A stretch of 64,000 bases of DNA from an uncultured Ulvibacter sp. (GTDB taxonomy: Bacteria > Bacteroidota > Bacteroidia > Flavobacteriales > Flavobacteriaceae), in contig CALSSW010000005.1 in the NCBI GenBank assembly GCA_943789105.1, positions 290,001 through 354,000 of the forward strand, read 5' to 3'. The notes beneath the pieces are model-generated. The model made no database searches. It was given only the letters and a program-made list of their open reading frames with translations, and was not told the DNA's origin. Both the position numbers and the translations under genes were made by a program. Below, in pieces: positions 9,212 through 18,230 of the stretch. Every line of letters starts with the position of its first letter. The first letter of the stretch is position 1.

Positions 9212-10627
9212 ACCTAGGTAGGTAAGAAGCCCGTTTAAAATCAAAATAAAGAACCCAAACTCAAATCCAAACCAAAGGCTAGAGAAATAGCTTATAGCAT
9301 AGCCAATAAAGGGGGTGAGTATTGCAATAATTGGTACAAAGCGGTCCTTTATTTTTTGTTTTGAGAACAAACCAAAAGCATATAGGCCAAGAAGTGGCCC
9401 ATAGGTATATCCTGTAAAAACAAATAGTTTGGTAATTACCGAGGCATCTCCAATAAGATAATTAAAACTTATAATAACCAATATGAGCACTAAAGACATT
9501 GCAATATGTACTTTTTTACGCACCTTTATTTGATCTTCTGGTGTGTGCTTTTTTTCAATATCAAGAATATCAATACTAAAGGATGTAGTTAAAGAGGTAA
9601 GGGCACTATCAGCGCTAGAATATGCTGCTGCAATAAGCCCAAGCAAAAAGAAAACGCCAATCCCCCAACCAAAATTATCATTCATGGCAATGGTAGAAAA
9701 AAGCTTGTCTTTATGTGCGTCAATTCCGTTTTGCTCAGCATATATAGTAAGTAGTAGCCCTAGACCTAAAAATATTAAATTAACAATAGTGAGCACCATG
9801 GTAAACCAAAACATATTTTTTTGAGCGTCTTTTAAGTTGCGGCATGTCAAGTTTTTTTGCATCATGTCTTGATCCAGACCTGTCATTACAATGGCGATAA
9901 ACATTCCGCTTACAAATTGTTTAAAAAAATAATTGCTGCTTTTATAATCATCAAAGAAAAAGATGCGAGATAGATCACTTTGTGCTATGAAATTAATTAT
10001 TCCATCATCACCTATGCCTAATCCCTCTGATATATAATAAATAGCTACTCCAACTGCAATAAGCATAAAAAGTGTTTGTAGGGTGTCTGTCCATACAATG
10101 GTTTTAATACCGCTTTTAAAAGTATACAGCCAGATAAGTAAAATAGTAATGGTTACTGTTGCCCAAAATGGTACTCCCATTGCATTAAAGACAATGTCTT
10201 GCAATACAATAGCAACCAAATATAATCTAAAACTAGCTCCTGTAATTCTGGATAGTAAAAAGAAAGAAGCTCCTGTTTTGTATGATGCAGTTCCAAATCT
10301 TCCCTCTAAGTAGGTGTATATTGAGGTTAGATTTAACTTATAATATAATGGCAGTAATACAAGCCCAATAACCGCATAACCAAAGGTATAGCCCAAAACA
10401 ACTTGAAAATAATTAAAACTGTCTGCCTCAACAGCCCCTGGGACAGAAATAAATGTAACGCCACTTAAAGAGGCGCCAATCATGCCAAAGGCAACCAAAT
10501 ACCATGGTGATTGCTTACCGGCTTTAAAAAAATCTGCATTACTGCCTCCCTTGTTTGTGATATAAGATATTGCCAGCAGTAGTGAGAAATAACCGCCAAT
10601 AAGTAAAAGTATGTGAAATGGTTGCAT
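9182..10627 (-). CDS. Sodium:solute symporter (SSS family)
   Basis: A 481-residue inner-membrane secondary transporter with about 13 hydrophobic segments, the architecture of the SSS family (PutP/PanF/SGLT group). The N-terminal segment with NADFFKAGKQSPWYLVAFGM and the SLSGVTFISVPGA motif in TM2 match family members. The substrate cannot be deduced; no catabolic genes adjoin. It converges with and overlaps the CoA-binding gene by 30 bases. Confidence 0.88.
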   Translation of the reverse strand: MQPFHILLLIGGYFSLLLAISYITNKGGSNADFFKAGKQSPWYLVAFGMIGASLSGVTFISVPGAVEADSFNYFQVVLGYTFGYAVIGLVLLPLYYKLNLTSIYTYLEGRFGTASYKTGASFFLLSRITGASFRLYLVAIVLQDIVFNAMGVPFWATVTITILLIWLYTFKSGIKTIVWTDTLQTLFMLIAVGVAIYYISEGLGIGDDGIINFIAQSDLSRIFFFDDYKSSNYFFKQFVSGMFIAIVMTGLDQDMMQKNLTCRNLKDAQKNMFWFTMVLTIVNLIFLGLGLLLTIYAEQNGIDAHKDKLFSTIAMNDNFGWGIGVFFLLGLIAAAYSSADSALTSLTTSFSIDILDIEKKHTPEDQIKVRKKVHIAMSLVLILVIISFNYLIGDASVITKLFVFTGYTYGPLLGLYAFGLFSKQKIKDRFVPIIAILTPFIGYAISYFSSLWFGFEFGFFILILNGLLTYLGLVLIRTQQN

Positions 10628-10818
10628 AAAAATTTTTCTGAAATTTTTTACTGTGAGTAAAAATAGGAAAGTTTCACTTGCAATGCTTTATTATTGGGTG
10701 TATATTCTTTTTGTTATTGATGCTATCTCAACTTAATTTAGAAAAATATATCAACAAACAAGCCATATAATATTTATTTATAAGGGCTATAATAACGTGT
10801 TTTTTCGAAGCTTTTTTT

Positions 10819-10826
10819 TATCTTTC
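10819..10826 (+). promoter_or_regulatory. -7 promoter box (TATCTTTC) of recR, near-leaderless
   Basis: One mismatch to TAnnTTTG in the last base. It ends 5 bases before the recR ATG, so transcription would begin at or about 1-2 bases before the start codon. Confidence 0.4.
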
Positions 10827-10831
10827 GGGCT

Positions 10832-11452
10832 ATGGATTTTTCTTCAAAACTTCTTGAAAATGCTGTAAATGAAATGTCACAATTGCCAGGAATTGGTAAG
10901 CGGACTGCACTTCGTTTGGTGCTACATATGTTAAAACAACCACCACAGCAAACCCAAGGATTGGCTCAAAGTCTGGTTTTCCTTAGAGAACAAATTAATT
11001 TTTGTAGCAGTTGTCATAATTTAAGTGACGCTACATTGTGTGAAATTTGCGCAAACCCTAACCGCAGCCAAAGAATAGTTTGTGTAGTTGAGGATATTAG
11101 GGATGTTATGGCCATTGAGGCAACAAGTCAATACCGAGGACATTATCATGTCTTAGGAGGTAAGATTTCACCCATGGATGGTATTGGCCCTTTAGATTTA
11201 ACCATAGATGCTTTGGTTGAAAAGGTGAAGGACGGCAAAATAGATGAGCTTATATTTGCATTAAGCTCCACAATGGAGGGAGACACCACCAATTTTTATA
11301 TCTTTAAGCAAATTGAAGACTATAGCGTAACAACTACAACAATTGCCAGGGGTATATCTGTGGGTGATGAGCTAGAATATGCAGATGAGGTCACACTAGG
11401 GCGCAGTATCATTAATAGAATTCCTTTTGAGAATTCTTTAAAAAACAACTAG
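10832..11452 (+). CDS. recR: Recombination mediator RecR
   Basis: Acts with RecF and RecO to load RecA at gaps in damaged DNA. The 206-residue protein carries the helix-hairpin-helix [17 protein letters not shown] (about residues 18-34), a four-cysteine zinc finger ([16 protein letters not shown], about 56-71) and a Toprim domain from about 80 ([14 protein letters not shown]). It is followed 4 bases later by a glycosyltransferase gene, presumably in one operon. Its promoter box abuts the ATG. Confidence 0.96.
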   Translation: MDFSSKLLENAVNEMSQLPGIGKRTALRLVLHMLKQPPQQTQGLAQSLVFLREQINFCSSCHNLSDATLCEICANPNRSQRIVCVVEDIRDVMAIEATSQYRGHYHVLGGKISPMDGIGPLDLTIDALVEKVKDGKIDELIFALSSTMEGDTTNFYIFKQIEDYSVTTTTIARGISVGDELEYADEVTLGRSIINRIPFENSLKNN

Positions 11453-11456
11453 ACTA

Positions 11457-12575
11457 TTGAAACTCTCTGTCATTATTGTTAATTATAACGTTCGCTATTT
11501 TTTAGAGCAGTGTATCATTAGTGTCCAAAAAGCAACGCGGGCTATCGATGCAGAGATTATTATTGTAGATAATAACTCTACAGATGATAGTTGTTTCATG
11601 GTCAAAGACAATTTTCCATCAATAACACTTATAGAAAATAAAAAAAATGTAGGTTTTAGCACTGCAAACAATCAAGGAGTTACAATTGCAAAAGGAGATT
11701 ATGTTTGTATTTTAAATCCAGACACAGCTGTTGCAGAAGATGTATTTACCAAAGCATTACACTATGCAGATTCTCTAAAAGATTTGGGTGCCTTAGGTTG
11801 CTACCTTATGGATGGTACAGGATGTTTTTTGCCAGAAAGTAAAAGAAATCTTCCAACACCACTAGTTTCTGCATTAAAGCTTCTTGGCTTTTCAAAAAAA
11901 TATTATGCAAATGCTGTTTCTAGAGATGACAAAGGAAATGTAGCTGTTTTAGTTGGTGCTTTTATGCTTTTAAAACGCTCTCTGTACAAAGAAGTTAATG
12001 GTTTTGATCAGGATTATTTTATGTATGGTGAAGACATAGATTTGTCATACAAATTAGAGAGAGCTGGATGTAAAAACTATTATATAGGAAATGTTACAAC
12101 CCTTCATTATAAAGGGGAGAGTACTACTAAAAATAAAATTTATGTAGAACGATTTTATGGAGCTATGACTATTTTTTATAAAAAACATTTCACCTCAAAT
12201 TTCTTGATGGACGGGACTATAAAATCTATACTTTGGTTAAAAACCAATCTTTTTTCACCTTCAAAGGTCCGTAGGCCAAAAACAAAGCAAATTAAGGCTG
12301 GATTTATTATGACAGAAGACCTAGCGCTATTGTCTAAAATTTCAGCAGTAATTGACGTGCCATTAAAAGCCACCTCAAAAAGTATATTTCAAGACACAAT
12401 GCACCACAATACCCTATTTGTTTTTGACGGTGCATATATGTCTTACGATCAAATATTTACGGTAATGAAACAGCTACAGGGTCTTGGGAACCAATTTAGA
12501 ATACGTCCCCAAGATTGTGATTTTATTCTTGGTAGCGACCAAAGTGATCAAAAGGGAAGTGTACTTGTTTTTTAA
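11457..12575 (+). CDS. Glycosyltransferase family 2
   Basis: A 372-residue cytoplasmic sugar transferase of the GT-A fold. The N-terminus KLSVIIVNYNVRYFLEQCI, then VDNNSTDDS near residue 38 and the ILNPDTAV metal/sugar site near 91 are typical of rhamnosyltransferase-like GT2 proteins; YGEDIDLSYKLERAG near 190 is the acceptor-side ED motif. The start is TTG at 11457, because no ATG precedes the first strand. It sits 4 bases after recR, a pairing common in Flavobacteriia. Confidence 0.88.
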   Translation: MKLSVIIVNYNVRYFLEQCIISVQKATRAIDAEIIIVDNNSTDDSCFMVKDNFPSITLIENKKNVGFSTANNQGVTIAKGDYVCILNPDTAVAEDVFTKALHYADSLKDLGALGCYLMDGTGCFLPESKRNLPTPLVSALKLLGFSKKYYANAVSRDDKGNVAVLVGAFMLLKRSLYKEVNGFDQDYFMYGEDIDLSYKLERAGCKNYYIGNVTTLHYKGESTTKNKIYVERFYGAMTIFYKKHFTSNFLMDGTIKSILWLKTNLFSPSKVRRPKTKQIKAGFIMTEDLALLSKISAVIDVPLKATSKSIFQDTMHHNTLFVFDGAYMSYDQIFTVMKQLQGLGNQFRIRPQDCDFILGSDQSDQKGSVLVF

Positions 12576-12607
12576 AAAAAAAGTAAATCTGTTCCTGTAA
12601 AATTTCT

Positions 12608-12615
12608 TAATTTTG
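12608..12615 (+). promoter_or_regulatory. -7 promoter box (TAATTTTG) of the E2 gene
   Basis: TAnnTTTG match 35 bases upstream of the ATG at 12651. Confidence 0.5.
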
Positions 12616-12650
12616 CAGCATAACATTAAACGCTATTTTACAACACCACT

Positions 12651-13955
12651 ATGGCTAAATTTGAACTAAAACTTCCTAAAATGGGCGAAAGTGTTGCCGA
12701 AGCTACGGTAACCAACTGGTTAAAAAATATAGGTGATACTATAGAGGCAGATGAGCCTGTGCTAGAAATTGCTACAGATAAGGTAGACAGTGAAGTGCCT
12801 AGTGAAGTAGATGGTGTACTAGTAGAGATTCTTTTCAATACAGATGATGTTGTTCAAGTGGGCCAAACCATGGCTATTATTGAAACAAATAGTGATGTTG
12901 TTGTTGAAACTCCCCAAACAGCTCCCCAAACAGCTCCCCAAAGCGCTGCTCAAGAAACTGAAAGTGTGAAACAGGTAGCTGCAACAGTTACTGCAGCAAA
13001 AGATACTTTAGCTGCCCCTGTGGTGGTATCTAGTACACAAGGGAGATTTTATTCTCCACTGGTCAAAAAAATTGCCCAAAAAGAAAATATTTCACAAGAA
13101 GAATTAGATACCGTTCCAGGAACCGGTAAGGATGGCCGTGTTACTAAAAATAACATGCTAGACTATATTAAAAGCAGGGGTACTAGCGCCTCAGTTTCAA
13201 AATCAGTTGCTACACCAACACAAGTAGCGCCTGTTTCTGTAAATGGAGGTGATGAAATTATAGAGATGACGCGTATGGGGAAATTGATTGCCCACCATAT
13301 GGTTGCCAGTGTGCAAACAAGCGCTCATGTTCAATCATTTATTGAAGCAGATGTTACCAACATCTGGAATTGGCGTAAAAAAGTAAAAACATCTTTTATG
13401 AGTAGAGAAGGAGAGAATTTAACATTCACTCCAATATTCATGGAAGCTGTCGCTAAGGCATTAAAAGATTTCCCGATGATGAATATAGCCCTCGATGGTG
13501 ATAACATCATAAAACGCAAAAATATTAATCTAGGGATGGCTGCAGCCTTACCCGGCGGAAATTTAATTGTCCCTGTAATTAAAAATGCAGACCAACTCAA
13601 TCTTGTAGGAATGACAAAGGCAGTAAACGATTTGGCTGCTCGTGCAAGAGACAATAAATTAAAACCTGATGATATTCAAGGAGGAACCTATACAGTAACC
13701 AATGTTGGAACCTTTGGAAGTATCATGGGAACTCCTATTATTAACCAACCTCAAGTTGGTATATTGGCATTAGGAGCCATACGTAAGGTACCTGCTGTTA
13801 TTGAAACTCCAGATGGAGACTTTATAGGTATTCGATACAAGATGTTCTTAAGCCACAGTTATGACCACAGAGTTGTAAATGGAGCATTAGGAGGTCAATT
13901 TGTGAAAGCGGTAGCAGATTATCTAGAGGCTTGGGATGTAAATAAAGAAATATAA
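12651..13955 (+). CDS. 2-oxoacid dehydrogenase E2 (dihydrolipoamide acyltransferase)
   Basis: Core acyltransferase of a 2-oxoacid dehydrogenase complex, transferring the acyl group from lipoamide to CoA. Domains in order: lipoyl domain (about 3-77, lipoyl Lys44 in EIATDKVDSEVP), a Gln/Ala/Thr/Pro-rich linker with a short repeat, E1/E3-binding domain (about 125-165, TGKDGRVTKNNMLDYI), and the catalytic domain (about 205-434). The active-site motif is HRVVNG (His406, Asn410) rather than the usual HxxxDG. No E1 or E3 gene is adjacent. Branched-chain specificity is likely but not provable here. Confidence 0.88.
   Translation: MAKFELKLPKMGESVAEATVTNWLKNIGDTIEADEPVLEIATDKVDSEVPSEVDGVLVEILFNTDDVVQVGQTMAIIETNSDVVVETPQTAPQTAPQSAAQETESVKQVAATVTAAKDTLAAPVVVSSTQGRFYSPLVKKIAQKENISQEELDTVPGTGKDGRVTKNNMLDYIKSRGTSASVSKSVATPTQVAPVSVNGGDEIIEMTRMGKLIAHHMVASVQTSAHVQSFIEADVTNIWNWRKKVKTSFMSREGENLTFTPIFMEAVAKALKDFPMMNIALDGDNIIKRKNINLGMAAALPGGNLIVPVIKNADQLNLVGMTKAVNDLAARARDNKLKPDDIQGGTYTVTNVGTFGSIMGTPIINQPQVGILALGAIRKVPAVIETPDGDFIGIRYKMFLSHSYDHRVVNGALGGQFVKAVADYLEAWDVNKEI
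12912..12947 (+). repeat. Three tandem 12-base units inside the E2 linker
   Basis: CCCCAAACAGCT occurs twice exactly (12912-12923, 12924-12935), followed by the variant CCCCAAAGCGCT (12936-12947). It encodes an in-frame PQTA-type repeat in the flexible linker, so copy-number change would lengthen or shorten the swinging arm without a frameshift. Confidence 0.9.
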
Positions 13956-13975
13956 AAATTCTATTTAATTCAAAC

Positions 13976-14007
13976 AAAAAAACTGCCCTGTAAAGGCAGT
14001 TTTTTTG
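13976..14007. terminator. Bidirectional terminator between E2 and M28 peptidase genes
   Basis: AAAAAAACTGCC / GGCAGTTTTTTT with loop CTGTAAA: 12-base arms flanked by A and T runs, so it can end transcription of both converging genes. Confidence 0.9.
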
Positions 14008-14023
14008 TTTGGATATAGTCTTG

Positions 14024-15037
14024 TTATAGCTTATCTGCGGTAATGCGCTTTTCACGATTGGCTATTTCCCAAGCGGTATGAAAAATAAGTTTTGTTCTTT
14101 TTTCCATTAAATCATAGGCTATTTTATCTGGTGTGTCAGAGATTTTATGATAATCTTTATGTACTCCATTGAAGTAAAAAATGACAGGAATATTATTCTT
14201 TGCAAAGTTATAATGATCACTTCTGTAGTAAAAACGGTTAGGGTCGTTTTCATCATTAAAGGTGTAATCTATCTTCAAATCACTATAGGTTTTTGCAACT
14301 TGTGCAGATACATCATGCAGCTCTTGGCTTAATCTATCACTACCAATAAGATAAATATAATTTGGCGTATCTACTTTGTTTGGTTCTATACGGCCTATCA
14401 TGTCTGTGTTTAAATTGCAAACCGTATTGGCTAGCGGAAATATTGGGTTTTCTGTATAATATCTAGAACCATACAAGCCAATTTCTTCCGCCGTAACATG
14501 TAAAAATAAAATAGATCTTTTAGGACCATTTCCTTCTTTTACTGCTCTTTGAAATGCTTCTGCCATTTCTAGCATAGCCACTGTACCACTACCATCATCA
14601 TCTGCTCCATTAAAAACATTACCCTTATCATCTACCCCTACATGATCTAAATGAGCAGATAGAACAATAATTTCTTCTGGAAATTCTCTTCCCTGAATAA
14701 AGGCAACCACATTTTCAGAATCTACAGGTTCTTTTAATCCTTTTAGGTAAGCTGCTGGTACTTTTTGAAAATAATTATCACCTCCTAAAGCAGATTCAAT
14801 ACCCTGAGCTATATAAAAATCTTTTAAATAGTTTACTGCTAATTTCTGTCCCTTTGAACCGGTCATCCTTCCTCTCATGTCATCACCTGCATAGATGTAT
14901 AACATTTCTTTCAGCTCTTTTGATGTAATAGTTGCGGCATAATTTTCTACCGTATTTTGTTTTTGCAGTGTTGCTTTTTGGGCCGAGGAACAGACCACTG
15001 AGGTAAAAACAAGCACAGCAATGATATAATATTTCAT
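14024..15037 (-). CDS. Secreted M28-family zinc aminopeptidase
   Basis: A 337-residue exported metallopeptidase. I start it at the ATG at 15037 because the protein then begins MKYYIIAVLVFTSVVCSSAQ, a clean signal peptide; a longer frame to 15160 would bury the signal 41 residues in. Zinc ligands are visible in LSAHLDHVG, the GADDDGSG loop, VTAEEIGLYGS and NTDMIGR, and a final His in YHKISDTPDK, all as in the M28 family. It probably trims peptides in the periplasm or outside the cell. Confidence 0.9.
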   Translation of the reverse strand: MKYYIIAVLVFTSVVCSSAQKATLQKQNTVENYAATITSKELKEMLYIYAGDDMRGRMTGSKGQKLAVNYLKDFYIAQGIESALGGDNYFQKVPAAYLKGLKEPVDSENVVAFIQGREFPEEIIVLSAHLDHVGVDDKGNVFNGADDDGSGTVAMLEMAEAFQRAVKEGNGPKRSILFLHVTAEEIGLYGSRYYTENPIFPLANTVCNLNTDMIGRIEPNKVDTPNYIYLIGSDRLSQELHDVSAQVAKTYSDLKIDYTFNDENDPNRFYYRSDHYNFAKNNIPVIFYFNGVHKDYHKISDTPDKIAYDLMEKRTKLIFHTAWEIANREKRITADKL

Positions 15038-15164
15038 TGGGTTGTAGGTTATTTTTTTAAGTACTGTGCAAAATATTGATTTTTTGAGACCTACGCTAAA
15101 AAGTTTTCTTAAAATTTTACGTCTACTCATGCTTAGTTTTAATCTAAGGTATGCCAACAATTAT

Positions 15165-15172
15165 TATCTTTG
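15165..15172 (+). promoter_or_regulatory. -7 promoter box (TATCTTTG) of the MBL-rhodanese gene
   Basis: Perfect TAnnTTTG match 16 bases before the ATG at 15189; predicted leader about 12 nt. Confidence 0.55.
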
Positions 15173-15188
15173 TAGTTAAACAAGTACT

Positions 15189-16571
15189 ATGCAGATTGAA
15201 CAATTATATACAGGATGCCTATCTCAAGGCGCTTATTATATCGAAAGTAATGGGGAAGCAGTTGTTATAGACCCCTTGAGAGAAACAGGACCTTATTTGC
15301 AAAGAGCTAAACGTGATAAGGCTACCATTACCTATATTTTTGAAACGCATTTTCACGCAGATTTTGTGAGTGGTCACCTCACATTATCAAAACAAACAGG
15401 AGCAACTATTGTTTTTGGTCCTAACGCAAACACTTCTTTTGATGCATATATAGCCAAAGATAATGAGGTTTTTAGGATAGGAGATATTACTATTACGGTG
15501 TTGCATACTCCAGGGCATACCATGGAGAGTACCACCTATTTACTAAGTGATGCATCTGGAAAACAGTATGCAATTTTCACTGGAGATACCCTTTTTTTAG
15601 GAGATGTAGGAAGACCAGATTTAGCTCAAAAATCTGCTGATATTACCCAAGAACAACTAGCAGGAATCCTCTTTGATAGTTTACGAAACAAAATTATGCC
15701 CTTGCCAAATGATGTGATTGTGTATCCAGCTCACGGGGCCGGGTCTGCTTGTGGAAAAAATATGATGACACAAACGGTAGACACCTTAGGGAATCAAAAA
15801 CAAATGAATTATGCCTTGCGCCAGGATATGACCAAAGAAGAATTTATTAAAGAAGTTACAGATGGTTTAGTTACCCCGCCAGCCTATTTTCCTTTAAATG
15901 CAAAAATGAACAAACAAGGGTATGAGCATCTTGATGCTATTATAGAAAGAGCCCGTATACCACTTTCCCCTGAATATTTTGAGGATTTAGCCAATAAAAC
16001 TGGCGCTATTATCTTAGATGTTAGAAACCAGCTTGATTTTATGCAAGGTCATATCCCTAATTCTATATTTATTGGTATAGATGGTGGCTTTGCCCCTTGG
16101 GTTGGAGCCCTTATCAAGAATGTAAAACAACCTATCTTGCTTGTGGCTCCTAAAAATAGAGAGGCCGAGGTTATTATGCGCCTGTCTCGCGTTGGTTTTG
16201 ATAATACACTTGGCTTTTTAGAAGGGGGTATAACCTCATGGCAAAGTGCAGGAAAAGAAATTGATTCTATGCAGACTGTTTCAGCACAAACCTTAAAAGA
16301 GGCAATAGATAAAGGTATGCCTGTTTTTGATGTAAGAAAACAAGGCGAGTTTTCTGCTTCTCATGTTCCATCGGCTAGCCATACTCCGCTTGGTTTTATG
16401 AACGATTATTTGGCTTTGTTTCCAAAGTCATCTACTTTTTATTTATACTGCGCAGGAGGATATCGCTCTGTCATTGCGGCTTCTATTTTAAAGAGTAGGG
16501 GTATACATGGCGGCATAAATGTAACAGGTGGTTTTGCATCTATTAAAGAGGCAACCATTACAGTGGTCTAA
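15189..16571 (+). CDS. Metallo-beta-lactamase fold hydrolase with two rhodanese domains
   Basis: A 460-residue cytoplasmic protein likely handling persulfides. The N-terminal metallo-beta-lactamase domain (about 1-235) has THFHADFVSGH (His54, His56, Asp58, His63) and GDTLFLGDVGRPDL, as in ETHE1-like persulfide dioxygenases. Two rhodanese domains follow. The first (about 255-350) has VAPKNRE in place of the catalytic Cys loop, so it is probably inactive. The second (about 365-455) keeps Cys421 in YCAGGYRS and should carry sulfur. It is a single gene with its own promoter. Confidence 0.88.
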   Translation: MQIEQLYTGCLSQGAYYIESNGEAVVIDPLRETGPYLQRAKRDKATITYIFETHFHADFVSGHLTLSKQTGATIVFGPNANTSFDAYIAKDNEVFRIGDITITVLHTPGHTMESTTYLLSDASGKQYAIFTGDTLFLGDVGRPDLAQKSADITQEQLAGILFDSLRNKIMPLPNDVIVYPAHGAGSACGKNMMTQTVDTLGNQKQMNYALRQDMTKEEFIKEVTDGLVTPPAYFPLNAKMNKQGYEHLDAIIERARIPLSPEYFEDLANKTGAIILDVRNQLDFMQGHIPNSIFIGIDGGFAPWVGALIKNVKQPILLVAPKNREAEVIMRLSRVGFDNTLGFLEGGITSWQSAGKEIDSMQTVSAQTLKEAIDKGMPVFDVRKQGEFSASHVPSASHTPLGFMNDYLALFPKSSTFYLYCAGGYRSVIAASILKSRGIHGGINVTGGFASIKEATITVV

Positions 16572-16624
16572 TCATTTCAGTCATAGGTGTTTAAAATTGC
16601 ATACTAATCTAAGTATTTAAAGGG

Positions 16625-16632
16625 TATATTTG
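16625..16632 (+). promoter_or_regulatory. -7 promoter box (TATATTTG) of the acyltransferase gene
   Basis: TAnnTTTG match ending 23 bases before the ATG at 16656. It argues for that ATG over a TTG at 16641, which would lie almost at the predicted transcript start. Confidence 0.5.
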
Positions 16633-16655
16633 CTCTAATATTGATAAAACTAATC

Positions 16656-17531
16656 ATGTCTTTTTTAATTTTTGCACTAGTCTATCCTTTTGTTTTGTTA
16701 TTGTCCAAGCTTCCTTTTAGAGTTTTGTACATCATTAGCGATGTGGTGTTTTTAATCCTGTATTATATTGTTGGTTACCGAAGAGATGTGGTTCTGTTTA
16801 ACCTAAAAACAGCTTTTCCTGAAATGGATAAAGCAACCTTAAAAGAAACAGAAAAACGTTTTTACCATCACTTTTGTGATTTGTTTATTGAGGTAATTAA
16901 AACCCTTAGCATCTCAGAGCAAACCCTTAGGGATCGTTATTTATTTACAAATATTGAAGTACTTCAAAAATATGTGGATAAAGACCAACCTGTATTAGTT
17001 ACTATGGGTCATTATGCTAGCTATGAGTGGGTTTTCGCACTTGCTACCCTACTAAAAAATCATCCAGGATACGCTATTTATAAAAAGATAAAGAATCCTT
17101 ATTTTGATAAAATGATTCGTGATATTCGTAGTAAGTGGAATTCAACTTTAGTACCTAATAAACAGGCGCGAGAAAAAATAAAAGAGGTGCTAGCTACTCA
17201 AAAAGGATTTGCTTATTTTGGTTTTATTATGGATCAATCTCCTTCAAACTCAAATAAAAAACACTTTTCAAACTTTTTAAGTGTTCAAACTCCTTTTTTT
17301 ACTGGTGTAGAGAAGTTGTCAAAACAATACGATTTACCAGTGTTGTTTCTGGGCACAACCAGAGTAAAAAGAGGATATTATAGCTCCACTTTTAGTGTTC
17401 TTACAGACACCCCGAACCAACATCCAGATTTTGCTATTACAGATGCCTATGCTAAAATATTAACAGAACTAATCATAAAGGATCCAGCATATTATTTCTG
17501 GACTCACAAACGTTTTAAGTTTTTAAAATAG
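16656..17531 (+). CDS. Lysophospholipid/lipid A acyltransferase (LpxL/HtrB family)
   Basis: A 291-residue inner-membrane-associated acyltransferase, predicted to add a secondary acyl chain to a lipid A precursor or related lipid. The N-terminus has two hydrophobic stretches (about 3-18 and 24-40). The catalytic HxxxxE motif is GHYASYEW (His119, Glu124), and the later GFIMDQSP segment is typical of LpxL/HtrB-like proteins. The start ATG at 16656 is preferred; an in-frame TTG lies 15 bases upstream. No other lipid A genes are beside it. Confidence 0.87.
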   Translation: MSFLIFALVYPFVLLLSKLPFRVLYIISDVVFLILYYIVGYRRDVVLFNLKTAFPEMDKATLKETEKRFYHHFCDLFIEVIKTLSISEQTLRDRYLFTNIEVLQKYVDKDQPVLVTMGHYASYEWVFALATLLKNHPGYAIYKKIKNPYFDKMIRDIRSKWNSTLVPNKQAREKIKEVLATQKGFAYFGFIMDQSPSNSNKKHFSNFLSVQTPFFTGVEKLSKQYDLPVLFLGTTRVKRGYYSSTFSVLTDTPNQHPDFAITDAYAKILTELIIKDPAYYFWTHKRFKFLK

Positions 17532-17592
17532 ATTTAAATTATTGTAAAATGTATCTAATAACTCACCTACCTAGTACCCTAAAATCACACCT

Positions 17593-18228
17593 ATGACTTC
17601 TGAAATACTTGAAAAATTAAAATGGCGCTATGCATGTAAAAAATTTGATGTTTCAAAAAAACTCTCAGAAGAAAAATTAACAGTTCTCAAACAAGCATTC
17701 AATCTTACTGCAACATCCTATGGATTACAACCCTTAAAAATGCTTGTAATTTCAAATCAAACACTCAAAGAAGCATTGGTGCCCTTAACCATGAACCAGA
17801 GGCAGGTTGCAGATTGTTCTCAAGTATTGGTATTGTGCACAGAGACCCAAATCTCATCAAGCTATATTAAAAAATATTTTGATAGTGTGGAGTCTTTGCG
17901 TAAAACACCAAGAGATGTACTGCGGCCATTTGAAAGCTTTTTAACTGAGGAGTTTTCTCAAAAAGATTCTTCCCAGATTAATACCTGGATGGCCAAACAG
18001 GCCTATTTGGCTCTTGGTAATTTACTAACCGTTTGCGCCCTAGAAGATATTGATGCTTGCCCTATAGAGGGGTTTGAACCTCAAAAGTATGACTCCTTTC
18101 TTAATCTTACAGAAAAAGGGTTGCAATCTGTTTTAGTGCTTGCAGTGGGTTACCGTGATGATGACGATACGTTTTCTAGCATGGCAAAGGTACGCCGAGG
18201 TACAGAGCAGGTGATTCTTGTAATGTAG
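17593..18228 (+). CDS. NAD(P)H-dependent nitroreductase-family oxidoreductase
   Basis: A 211-residue FMN-dependent flavoprotein of the NfsB type. The N-terminal RYACKKFD, the SYGLQPLKMLVI stretch (residues about 43-54) and the late GYRDDDDTFSSMAKVRR segment match the family. It is expected to be a cytoplasmic dimer that reduces quinones, nitro compounds or similar; the physiological substrate is unknown. It converges with the ABC transporter gene, the two stops being 2 bases apart. Confidence 0.85.
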   Translation: MTSEILEKLKWRYACKKFDVSKKLSEEKLTVLKQAFNLTATSYGLQPLKMLVISNQTLKEALVPLTMNQRQVADCSQVLVLCTETQISSSYIKKYFDSVESLRKTPRDVLRPFESFLTEEFSQKDSSQINTWMAKQAYLALGNLLTVCALEDIDACPIEGFEPQKYDSFLNLTEKGLQSVLVLAVGYRDDDDTFSSMAKVRRGTEQVILVM

Positions 18229-18230
18229 TG

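Noticed and set aside
14024-15160. Longer N-terminus for the M28 peptidase (start at 15160)
   Set aside because: It would place the signal peptide 41 residues into the protein and leave almost no room for promoters of the divergent gene.
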